This document shows, one piece after another, positions 44,923 through 51,884 of a DNA stretch of 51,884 nt; within the stretch, counting starts at the first letter, position 1, and every line of letters begins with the position of its first letter. Under the pieces are notes generated by a model. It did not search any database. It was not told the DNA's origin and was given only the letters and a program-made list of their open reading frames with translations. Both the position numbers and the translations under genes were made by a program. The DNA is taken from contig CAZDBA010000010.1 of the NCBI GenBank assembly GCA_964503615.1, positions 1 to 51,884 of the forward strand, read 5' to 3'. The stretch comes from CAZDBA01 sp964503615 (GTDB taxonomy: Bacteria; Planctomycetota; Planctomycetia; Pirellulales; Pirellulaceae).

Positions 44923-45978
44923 TTAACCATTTGCTAAGAGACCGATAAAGACAGCGATATCCGAGAAATTGACCATGCCATCCTCATTAACATCCGCTTC
45001 GGCTTGATCTCCTCCACCGGCCAGAACTCCAATAAAGGGTGCGATGTCTGAAAAGTTCACTATACCATCCATGTTGACGTCGCCCAGAATTATGCCGGTG
45101 TTAACTGGCGTTGCCAGTATCGCAGCCGCCTCAGCGTCAAGGGGACGATTGTAAATTCGAACATCATCCATACACAAGGCACCCGCATCAATGAATTCTC
45201 CTTCAGAATCTCGACCGCCGAAGGTGAGGAACTCATTGCGTGCAGAAGCCCATACGTTGTCCGGGGCGATAGGATTGCCATCGGCATCCACATTGGTTTC
45301 AACGAAGTCACTAACGGTACCAACCAGAATGCCATCAATGTAATAGTTCCGCTCACCATTTTCTCCGGCTGTCCAAGTAGCAGTGTAGTGATGCCACTCG
45401 TCATCAACAGCAGGATCACCACTAAATGTGTCGGCATTATCAAACGCGGGATCATCGGCCCCATCGGTAGCCCGTAAAGTAAAGGTGGTTCGAAGATCTG
45501 AACTTCTACGACGAACTTGATAACCAAACCCCCGCCCGTTGCCTTCGCCGTTCTTACTAACAAAAGGAGCCCATCGGTCTGGCGTACCTCTTCCCCAAAA
45601 CGCAATCGAAAACCCATTGCCCAGTTCCGGTGGATCGAAAGTGGTCTGGTAAGTGACATTTTGCTCACCCATGCCTGTACTACCTCCGACGATCATGTTT
45701 GAATTCAAGACTTGCACGTAGCTGTCTCCAGCAGCGGTCATATCCAAAGCAAATCCACCACCTGGGGTATCGGAGGTGTAGCCGATGGTACCAATTGCGA
45801 CTCCATCATGGACACCATCAGCCTGAAAGCCGGACGATTCATCCAAGGTCTCATCGTCAAAGGTCCAATGACCTACTAGCCCGGTAGTAATGTCCTGACC
45901 TGAGAGAGGTGAAGTACCAAACGCAGCGGCCATGCCGACCAACGCCAAGCTTAAAAATCTTTTCTGAAAAGTTCTCAT
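44923..45978 (-). CDS. Exported LamG-domain protein with C-terminal dockerin-like EF-hand pair
   Basis: 351 residues from the ATG at 45978, which has AAGGAG seven bases upstream; a longer start at 46110 lacks these features. A signal peptide spans about residues 1-27. A concanavalin-like LamG domain follows (LVGHWTFDDETLDESSG near 34, FSIAFWGRG near 110, EWHHYTATW near 190, YYIDGILVG near 210, MDDVRIYNRPLDAEA near 275). The last 55 residues carry two calcium-binding repeats (GDVNMDGIVNFSDI and ADVNEDGMVNFSDI), nearly identical in plan to those of the SGNH hydrolase at 9268. Probable role: carbohydrate or surface binding outside the cell. Ligand unknown. It ends in a strong terminator and appears monocistronic. 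Confidence 0.88.
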   Translation of the reverse strand: MRTFQKRFLSLALVGMAAAFGTSPLSGQDITTGLVGHWTFDDETLDESSGFQADGVHDGVAIGTIGYTSDTPGGGFALDMTAAGDSYVQVLNSNMIVGGSTGMGEQNVTYQTTFDPPELGNGFSIAFWGRGTPDRWAPFVSKNGEGNGRGFGYQVRRRSSDLRTTFTLRATDGADDPAFDNADTFSGDPAVDDEWHHYTATWTAGENGERNYYIDGILVGTVSDFVETNVDADGNPIAPDNVWASARNEFLTFGGRDSEGEFIDAGALCMDDVRIYNRPLDAEAAAILATPVNTGIILGDVNMDGIVNFSDIAPFIGVLAGGGDQAEADVNEDGMVNFSDIAVFIGLLANG

Positions 45979-46437
45979 ATTTCTACTCCTTCGGTAGTTA
46001 TTCAATTGAGGTAGATGTACTGACACGGTAAAGAATTTATGAAGTGGATACCATGTCTTCAGGTGAGGCAATGATTCTACCAGCATATCCCCAGAATCAA
46101 GCTGGTCCAATGGTAGCAGTAACTAAAAACCGAAATATGCCTTACATTTCAAAGGACTTAGGTCATTCTCCGTGAGTGGCAGTCAACAAATCAGGGTATA
46201 TCAACTTACGAACATCACCTACGAACACTCGAATCGCCGCCGCAAACATAGGGTGCTTGCTTGAAAATCTGTTTAGTCACCCCGTTGTTACCCGGCTTAT
46301 GCAAATGCAAAACAACTTCATTTGAACTATAGTGAGGTCTTTACCGTAGAGTTTTTCGCCGAGATGAACGGAACGCGAACTGGACGACAACGAGCGTATG
46401 GTAAGATTGTTGCGGCATCCAAGCGTTGAGTAATTAT
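45979..46437. other. Divergent intergenic region between LamG and Fur-family genes
   Basis: 459 bases without a supported gene. It should contain promoters for both flanking genes. I see no tRNA or strong stem, and no convincing Fur-type operator. Confidence 0.4.
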
Positions 46438-46866
46438 ATGAGCAAAGAAGACAATTCAGAATCGATCAAGCTCGCGATTCGCGAGGCGGGATTGCGGGCG
46501 ACGCCGGCGAGAATCGCTACATTGAAACTCTTGCTCGGAGCTTCCTCTCCTCTGACTCACGCTGAGGTTGCTGAAGAGCTGCAATCGTTAGGGGTCGATA
46601 AAGCGACTGTCTTTCGCAATCTCAACGACATGGCGACTGCTGGAATCCTTCGCCGCACCGAACTTGGCGATCGAGTTTGGCGGTTTGAACTGACTTCGGA
46701 AGAACACGAGCACGGAACGGCTCATCCGCACTTTGTCTGTGTCGACTGCGGCTCAGTTTCCTGCATGGAGGAGATCAAACTCACGGCAGGAAGCAAGCGT
46801 TTGAGTGAGAAGTTTGGAGAGATCACAGAAATTCTACTTCGTGGTCATTGCAACGATTGCGGCTAA
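46438..46866 (+). CDS. Fur-family metal-responsive transcriptional regulator
   Basis: 142 residues from the ATG at 46438; a TTG at 46426 would add four residues. The winged-helix DNA-binding half is LRATPARIATLKLL and THAEVAEEL (about 18-50), with the recognition helix DKATVFRNLNDMATAGIL (about 53-70). The dimerisation half has the metal-site residues in HEHGTAHPHFVCVDCGS (about 92-108) and a C-terminal HCNDCG. The two CxxC pairs form the structural zinc site usual in this family. It could be Fur, Zur or PerR; the sequence alone does not decide. No metal transporter lies next to it, so its targets are elsewhere. Confidence 0.9.
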   Translation: MSKEDNSESIKLAIREAGLRATPARIATLKLLLGASSPLTHAEVAEELQSLGVDKATVFRNLNDMATAGILRRTELGDRVWRFELTSEEHEHGTAHPHFVCVDCGSVSCMEEIKLTAGSKRLSEKFGEITEILLRGHCNDCG

Positions 46867-46975
46867 ATCGGCAACTCCGCTTGGTGTTGCGAGAGATAAG
46901 ACATCAATTGAGTCCAATGCAAGGCAACGGACCGACCTTTAAACGGTATCCAAAAAAGCACTGTTCGATCGTTTC

Positions 46976-47113
46976 ATGAATCCACTTTATCACAAGTTGG
47001 TATTCGCACTGGCCGTCTTGGACGACGACAAAGATTCACTTCTGATTTTGTGTGACATCCTCGAACAGAACGGCGAAATGGCACTCGCACAATGGGGTCG
47101 AGCCAAAAAACGA
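46976..47113 (+). CDS. N-terminal part of a protein interrupted by an assembly gap
   Basis: 46 codons from an ATG up to the run of N. The translated start has the pattern DDDKDSLLILCDILEQNGEMALAQWGR. It resembles the short domain common in planctomycetes in which an ADWLEE-GD-RAEFIR-type motif occurs (TIGR02996-like). That resemblance is from memory and weak. The reading frame is open up to the gap. Since the 100 N are a placeholder, the true distance and frame to the other side are unknown. Confidence 0.5.
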
Positions 47114-47213
47114 NNNNNNNNNNNNNNNNNNNNNNNNNNNNNNNNNNNNNNNNNNNNNNNNNNNNNNNNNNNNNNNNNNNNNNNNNNNNNNNNNNNNNNN
47201 NNNNNNNNNNNNN
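47114..47213. other. Assembly gap (100 N)
   Basis: Exactly 100 unknown bases, a conventional scaffold placeholder of unknown true size. It breaks one gene. Confidence 0.99.
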
Positions 47214-47481
47214 TCACGCTGCCGGATCGGGAATCGCAAGCGCGGGAAGATCGACACGGCCTCACGAAATTGACGCAGCCAAATCGGCTTGTCGAAAAGT
47301 CGCCAAGGCGTCCCGCGAGATCGTCCGCCCCTACGCAACGGATATCGTTTCTCAGCAACAACCAATTGGTAACATGGCGGCGCATGCTGAAAAAATCCAA
47401 CAGCTAAAGGACGAAATTCGAGAAAACCAATTCGCTGCAATCGAAAACACAGTTAACCGTGCAATTCAACTGATCTCGTAA
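47214..47481 (+). CDS. C-terminal part of a protein interrupted by an assembly gap
   Basis: The frame that stops at 47481 stays open from the gap for 88 codons and ends in a helical, charged segment (AEKIQQLKDEIRENQFAAIE, then NTVNRAIQLIS) with good coding character. The frame continuing directly from the N-terminal piece stops at 47407 and looks non-coding. So the two parts are consistent with one gene only if the real gap is not a multiple matching 100. They could also be two genes. Function unknown. Confidence 0.45.
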
Positions 47482-47712
47482 CAGTTTCAGCCTGACTTGT
47501 AGGAAGGGAACTGCTTTACGCACAGTTAATAACAGCTTCCTTTCATGAACGAAATTGTCTTTGCTCCTAAATCGCCGGCACATCCGCCTGAGGCACGACA
47601 AGTTAATCCTCCATAAAGTTCCGCTCGCAAGGATTATGCGATCTGAACTAGAGGGAAATAGAAGAAATTTCCACCCTAACCTCTAACTGAAATCTAGAGT
47701 TATCTATACACC

Positions 47713-50547
47713 TTGTCCCGATTTTCAAACGATTCGGCATCTCTTGTTTCAGTGGAGTCCAGCAGCATTGCCGGCACAATTAAAAACGATGCTTCTGACG
47801 CGCCATCTTCTCTTTGGAGGCGGCTGAGCGAATCGTTATCGCTGCGCACTCGACTAACTATGGTGATCGTCTGTGTCGCCTGTTCATTAGTTATCGTGCT
47901 ACTGTTCCTGGGTTACGAGGCAATTCAGCAAGCCAGTAAAACTGCTCAGAAAGTTAGCCAGGATGCTCTTGAATCTCAGGCCAAAACCCACCTAATGAAG
48001 CTAACGGTGGAAACCGCAGAACGAAGGCGGTTAGAGCTTGAGAAAACGATGGTCAAAGCTAAATGGATCGCTGCCGCAACCGGTGAGATTTTCTCGTCTC
48101 CCGAACGATACCTTGCGGTTGGAAAACAGGATGGGCCAGCGGATTTGATTGAAAAGCCTGCCAGACATCACGTCGATGGTCCGCGTGAGAAGGCTAGTAT
48201 TCATGTCCCGAGGCATGTACAGATCAACGATGAAATTCGCGAACAAATTCAATTGAGTCGCGCTCTCGACCCACTAGCCAATGCAATTCTGAGTGGGGAT
48301 GAGAAAACTTCGGCAGTATACCTTGTGACCGAGAAAGAGGTCTTTCGCTACTACCCCAAGTCCGATCTGAACCTTCCTCCCGGCATGAACTTCAGAACTT
48401 CGGTTGGAAGAAAAAAAAACCAGCCTTTCGTGACCCAGAATGCAACCCCTTTCTGGACCGACGTCTACGTTGACGCAACCGGTTTGGGAAAAATGGTAAC
48501 CGCAACTGCTCCCATCTCGATCGAAGAGGGCAAGGTCATCGGTGTTATCAGCATGGATTTCCTATTGGACGATATCGGTATGGAAATCGAAAGCAGTGTT
48601 CCTGTTAACGGAGCCTACTCATTTATGCTCGATGGTTACGGGAAACCAATCGCGTTCCCCGACGCCGCGTACCGCGATTTGCTTGGGCGTACGAAAAAAC
48701 CGAATGAAGAGGCCGCAGATTTGACAGAGCTTTCCAGCGAAATAAGCGATGCTTTTATCGCAATGACCAAAGGAGCAAAAGGACTGGTGCGGATCAAAGA
48801 TGAGCGGGGTGATCGAATTGTCGCCTATGCCCCGCTAGAAGGTGTTGGCTGGAGTCTCGCAACGGTCGTTTCAACCAAAGAGATCTTTGCCGAAGTAAAC
48901 TCACTCAACAAAACGCTGACCGAGGATGCAGCAAAGTATACGTTTCTGAAGTTCGTTCCTGTGGGGCTGATTTTTCTGGCCGCTTTTTCGGCGATCGCCT
49001 CCCTGATGATCTACCGGTTCACATCCCCGCTCCGTCAGCTAACCAGTGCCGCCGAGGCAATTACCCAAGGCGACTGGGATGTCGAAATTCCAGTACAAGG
49101 TTCTGATGAGGTCGGCGTTTTATCAAAGGCGCTTGCGACAATGACCACTCAAATGCAAGGCTTGGTCGCTGAGCGTACTGCGGAGTTGTCCTCGACGATG
49201 CAGCAGCTAGAGAAGACCTCCGAACAACTCAAGTATCAAGCCCATCACGATGAACTGACCGGACTACGGAATCGACGTGGTTTTGCAGAAGAAATTGAAA
49301 GACAACTTCAAAGTGACATCAGCCGCAGGCAGTCCCACCTGATGTTGTTGGACCTGGACCGATTCAAGGTTGTCAACGATACCTGCGGACACGCCGAAGG
49401 AGATCGATTATTGTGCGAAGTCTCCTGCTTGATTCAGGAAAGCCTTTGTCAAGATGATCTGATGGCAAGAATCGGTGGTGACGAGTTTGCGATTCTGTTG
49501 CGTGAAAGCTCTGAAGAAAATGCAATTACCAGAGCTGAAAGTATCAGAAAGACGATCCAGGACTACGAGTTCTACTCATCTTCCTCGCTGTTCAAGATTG
49601 GCGCCAGTATCGGCTTGGTCAGTTTGGACGGACATAGCCTCGATCTTGAAGAGATTCAGAAACTTGCCGACACGGCATGCTACGCGGCTAAGGAAGGCGG
49701 AAGAAATCGGGTCCACGTTTCGGGAATCAAAGACGATCTGGTTGAAGGGCATCGCGGCGAAATGCGTTGGGTACAACGACTGCAAGATGCAATGGACAAT
49801 GACCGATTCGTGCTGTTTGGACAAAAGATTCAACCTCTTGATCCTAATGACAAAACGGATTTCGTAGAGGTTCTGTTGCGACTTCAGGACACCAATAGCG
49901 ACAAGATTATTCTCCCCGATGCGTTCTTTCCAGCGGCCGAGAGGTTCGAGCTTTTGGTTGATATTGATCGCTGGGTCGTCAATCGCTTGTTGTACTGCCT
50001 TAAGAACGACCAGCATTTGGGCTCCAACAAGCGTTACTGGGTGAACCTGTCTGGTGCGAGCATTGGTGACAAGAAATTCAGCTCGTTCCTGATCGATTCG
50101 ATCAAGCGTTCAGATTTACCTGCGGGAACCGTGAATTTCGAAATCACGGAAACGGTTGTCATTCGAAGTATGGGCGTTGCGCAACAGTTGCTTTCTCAAC
50201 TGAGTGAACTTGGCTGCGAAATTTCACTGGACGATTTTGGTAGCGGATTGTCGTCCCTGATGTACCTCAAAGCGCTTCAGGCCGATTACCTGAAAATCGA
50301 TGGCAACTTCATCAAAGATATTATCACAGACGACGTTAACAGCATTTTTGTGAAATCCACGATCGATATTGCCCATCTAAGCGGCATCAAGACGATTGCT
50401 GAATACGTTGAAACAGATGAGATCAGAAAAATCGTTCAATCCCTCGGCGCAGACTATGCCCAAGGGTTCGGAATAGGAGTGCCAGCTCCACTTTTCGAAT
50501 CACAAAATCAATCGGTAACACCGAACGCTCTCTACAGCGACAACTAA
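47713..50547 (+). CDS. dCache-HAMP-GGDEF-EAL cyclic-di-GMP signalling protein
   Basis: 944 residues. Membrane helix about 48-70, a periplasmic double-Cache sensor about 75-400, and a second helix about 415-435. The HAMP domain is about 436-490. The GGDEF domain is about 510-680, with an intact ARIGGDEFAIL near 590. The EAL domain is about 690-935. EAL catalytic residues are present: EVLLR in place of EALLR (about 716), VNLS, EITET, DDFGSG, LKID and AEYVE. It may therefore both make and degrade c-di-GMP in response to an external ligand. The start is uncertain: TTG at 47713 with no clear ribosome-binding site, or a GTG at 47752. It has no close operon partner, and the 231 bases before it hold no gene. 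Confidence 0.92.
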   Translation: MSRFSNDSASLVSVESSSIAGTIKNDASDAPSSLWRRLSESLSLRTRLTMVIVCVACSLVIVLLFLGYEAIQQASKTAQKVSQDALESQAKTHLMKLTVETAERRRLELEKTMVKAKWIAAATGEIFSSPERYLAVGKQDGPADLIEKPARHHVDGPREKASIHVPRHVQINDEIREQIQLSRALDPLANAILSGDEKTSAVYLVTEKEVFRYYPKSDLNLPPGMNFRTSVGRKKNQPFVTQNATPFWTDVYVDATGLGKMVTATAPISIEEGKVIGVISMDFLLDDIGMEIESSVPVNGAYSFMLDGYGKPIAFPDAAYRDLLGRTKKPNEEAADLTELSSEISDAFIAMTKGAKGLVRIKDERGDRIVAYAPLEGVGWSLATVVSTKEIFAEVNSLNKTLTEDAAKYTFLKFVPVGLIFLAAFSAIASLMIYRFTSPLRQLTSAAEAITQGDWDVEIPVQGSDEVGVLSKALATMTTQMQGLVAERTAELSSTMQQLEKTSEQLKYQAHHDELTGLRNRRGFAEEIERQLQSDISRRQSHLMLLDLDRFKVVNDTCGHAEGDRLLCEVSCLIQESLCQDDLMARIGGDEFAILLRESSEENAITRAESIRKTIQDYEFYSSSSLFKIGASIGLVSLDGHSLDLEEIQKLADTACYAAKEGGRNRVHVSGIKDDLVEGHRGEMRWVQRLQDAMDNDRFVLFGQKIQPLDPNDKTDFVEVLLRLQDTNSDKIILPDAFFPAAERFELLVDIDRWVVNRLLYCLKNDQHLGSNKRYWVNLSGASIGDKKFSSFLIDSIKRSDLPAGTVNFEITETVVIRSMGVAQQLLSQLSELGCEISLDDFGSGLSSLMYLKALQADYLKIDGNFIKDIITDDVNSIFVKSTIDIAHLSGIKTIAEYVETDEIRKIVQSLGADYAQGFGIGVPAPLFESQNQSVTPNALYSDN

Positions 50548-50915
50548 AAGAAGTTTCAAAACCCAAATTCATTACTTGATCGTAGTGAGTGGGATTCGCC
50601 AGAATTCCTTTTGGCCTAAGATGAATGGGGAAAATCGCTGATTAAAGCGTTAAAGCCTGTCGCAAAAACTTTCAATTCTTTAGGAGTCGACATACGTTTG
50701 ACGTTTTGTAATGACACCTACGGTGAAACCATTCAGTGCCCGCAACTTTTTGCCATACTGCCTGTTACAGTTGGTACAAAATGGCAGAGACAGGACAACG
50801 TGTCCTGGAGCGGCGCCTAAGTGCGTCTGCCGATTTCGTTTACTTTCACGAAGTACGGATGGTATAATTGCCATTCACATCGAATATTTTCTACTTCTTA
50901 TCAATTGGATATTGA
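50548..50915. other. Intergenic region before the protease gene
   Basis: 368 bases. It contains a 7-bp stem at 50791-50807 (CAGGACA, loop ACG, TGTCCTG) without a T run, and the putative promoter listed separately. No supported gene. Confidence 0.45.
50839..50868 (+). promoter_or_regulatory. Putative sigma-70-type promoter of the protease gene
   Basis: A perfect TATAAT at 50863-50868 has a TTTACT/TTACTT box 17-18 bases upstream. Transcription would start near 50875, giving a leader of about 40 bases before the ATG at 50916. Confidence 0.55.
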
Positions 50916-51884
50916 ATGTTTAGTACTCTCTGTTTTCGCTGTATCTGCTTTGTGCTCATCAGTTCAACGACATTACATGCAACAGACTTAGATGTTCCTG
51001 CCTTACAGAAGAAAATCTATTCCACGATCGAATCGGTAACGCCAGCCATCGTGTCTATTTCCATACCTGGCTTAGGGCCGGAGACCAGTTTTAGTGGAGT
51101 GATTGTTAGCAAAGACGGTCACATTCTGTCCGCCGCCCACGCGGTGGAATCTGGTGTAGAGTACAAAATATTGCTTCCCGACGGCCGAAAATTTAGTGCA
51201 CAGGGCAAAGGATCAAACCTGATAGCGGACTGTGCGATGCTTCGAATCACAGACGAGTTTGAAGAGCTGCCTTACGTTCAGATGGGTGAGTCGAATTCGT
51301 TAGTTAAAAATCAACCTTGCCTAAGTATCAGTTACCCTGTTGGTCAGCGGGCGCGTTTAAGTCCAGTCGTTCGATTCGGCAGGCTTGTTCGCGGTGGTGG
51401 CGGTAAGGGATGGTTGCAATCAACCGCGCTAATGGAGCCTGGTGATTCGGGCGGCCCGCTTTTTGATCTGGATGGTCGTGTGATTGGTATTCACTCCAGG
51501 ATCAAAAATGGCATGGAGCAAAACTTCGAAGTCCCTATCGACACGTTTAAAGAGTTCTGGAGCGAACTGAATCGCGAGAAAGCTTTTACCCGACCAGGCC
51601 CAACCGTGCCAAGACTAGGTTTTAAAGCGAAGCAGGTTAAGGGGAGTAAGGGAACTGGCGTTTCCGAAGTCGATAGCGATAGCCTTGCCGAAGAACATGG
51701 AATTAAGCCGAACGACATCATCGAATCCGTGCACGGTACACCAACGCGATCCAAGGGAATCGTGCGCCGCGCCATGCTGCATGCCTATGACAACGATGTA
51801 AAAGAGGTTGTTGTGAAAATCTTGCGAGGCGAAGAACAGATTGAAATCACAATCCCTGTAGAAGCTGTACAGGATCTACCCGAA
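50916..51884 (+). CDS. HtrA/DegP-like exported serine protease with PDZ domain (3' end beyond window)
   Basis: 323 residues up to the window edge, no stop reached. The ATG at 50916 begins a signal peptide (about 1-22). The trypsin-like triad is visible: His in SAAHAVESG (about 75), Asp in LIADCAMLRI (about 105), Ser in EPGDSGGPLFD (about 177). A PDZ domain follows (about 233-310), with GTGVSEVDSDSLAEEHGIKPNDII (in parts), the usual carboxylate-binding region and loop. This is the S1C layout of periplasmic quality-control proteases. The protease domain is compact and only one PDZ is seen so far; a second could lie beyond the window. GGAT lies six to nine bases before the start. Confidence 0.9.
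   Translation, partial: MFSTLCFRCICFVLISSTTLHATDLDVPALQKKIYSTIESVTPAIVSISIPGLGPETSFSGVIVSKDGHILSAAHAVESGVEYKILLPDGRKFSAQGKGSNLIADCAMLRITDEFEELPYVQMGESNSLVKNQPCLSISYPVGQRARLSPVVRFGRLVRGGGGKGWLQSTALMEPGDSGGPLFDLDGRVIGIHSRIKNGMEQNFEVPIDTFKEFWSELNREKAFTRPGPTVPRLGFKAKQVKGSKGTGVSEVDSDSLAEEHGIKPNDIIESVHGTPTRSKGIVRRAMLHAYDNDVKEVVVKILRGEEQIEITIPVEAVQDLPE

Noticed and set aside
50680..50923. Short frames on both strands before the protease
   Set aside because: They overlap the putative promoter and a hairpin and lack coding character or ribosome-binding sites.
1..51884. CRISPR arrays, tRNA/rRNA genes, transposases, phage or toxin-antitoxin systems
   Set aside because: Reading by eye showed no regularly spaced repeats, no cloverleaf-like intergenic sequence and no such protein families. 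A tRNAscan or Rfam run would settle the RNA question.

Overview
The window looks like chromosomal DNA of a planctomycete, most likely Pirellulaceae (inference). The reasons are two secreted proteins ending in dockerin-like EF-hand repeats (GD-x-N-x-DG-x-VNF-x-DI), a Tat-exported Gfo/Idh/MocA oxidoreductase, a DUF1080 remnant, a GT87 membrane protein, a MoxR/DUF58/transglutaminase/TPR cluster, and moderate GC content. No rRNA, tRNA, CRISPR array or intact insertion sequence was seen. One 100-N assembly gap lies at 47114-47213.

Layout. (1) 1-7.8 kb: an exported beta-propeller-like protein, then arginine succinyltransferase (AST) pathway genes: an AstC-like aminotransferase, astA and, further on, astD. 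Between astA and astD sit a HAD phosphatase, an unknown protein and a membrane-anchored archaemetzincin. (2) 8-12.5 kb: an orphan Flp pilin, a methyltransferase-like protein, a dockerin-bearing SGNH hydrolase, a deiodinase-like SELENOPROTEIN read through an in-frame TGA with a matching bacterial SECIS hairpin, and a zinc alcohol dehydrogenase. (3) 12.6-25.4 kb, minus strand: a compact biosynthetic operon, PPTase > A-PCP-KS-AT-ACP-aminotransferase megasynthase > C-A-PCP synthetase > two alpha/beta-hydrolase-fold proteins. (4) 25.7-28.8 kb: a GT87 membrane protein, then a gene-poor stretch with an interspersed repeat, a truncated DUF1080 domain, a small lipoprotein and a 5'-truncated reading frame. 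(5) 28.8-35.8 kb: DUF58, transglutaminase, MoxR and TPR genes. (6) 35.8-46 kb: DEAD-box helicase, galactokinase, Gfo/Idh/MocA oxidoreductase, a large MscK-like channel, and a LamG/dockerin protein with a clear terminator. (7) 46.4-51.9 kb: a Fur-family regulator, a protein broken by the assembly gap, a dCache-HAMP-GGDEF-EAL protein, and an HtrA-like protease running off the window.

How the genes work together. The biosynthetic operon implies that an amino acid is loaded on A1, extended by one malonyl unit, converted from beta-keto to beta-amino by the fused aminotransferase, and joined to glycine (A2 pocket code DILQLGMVWK). No thioesterase is fused to the last module. The adjacent hydrolase with a cysteine nucleophile (GLCSG) is the best release candidate. 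The selenoprotein and this unusual operon are the two most notable items.
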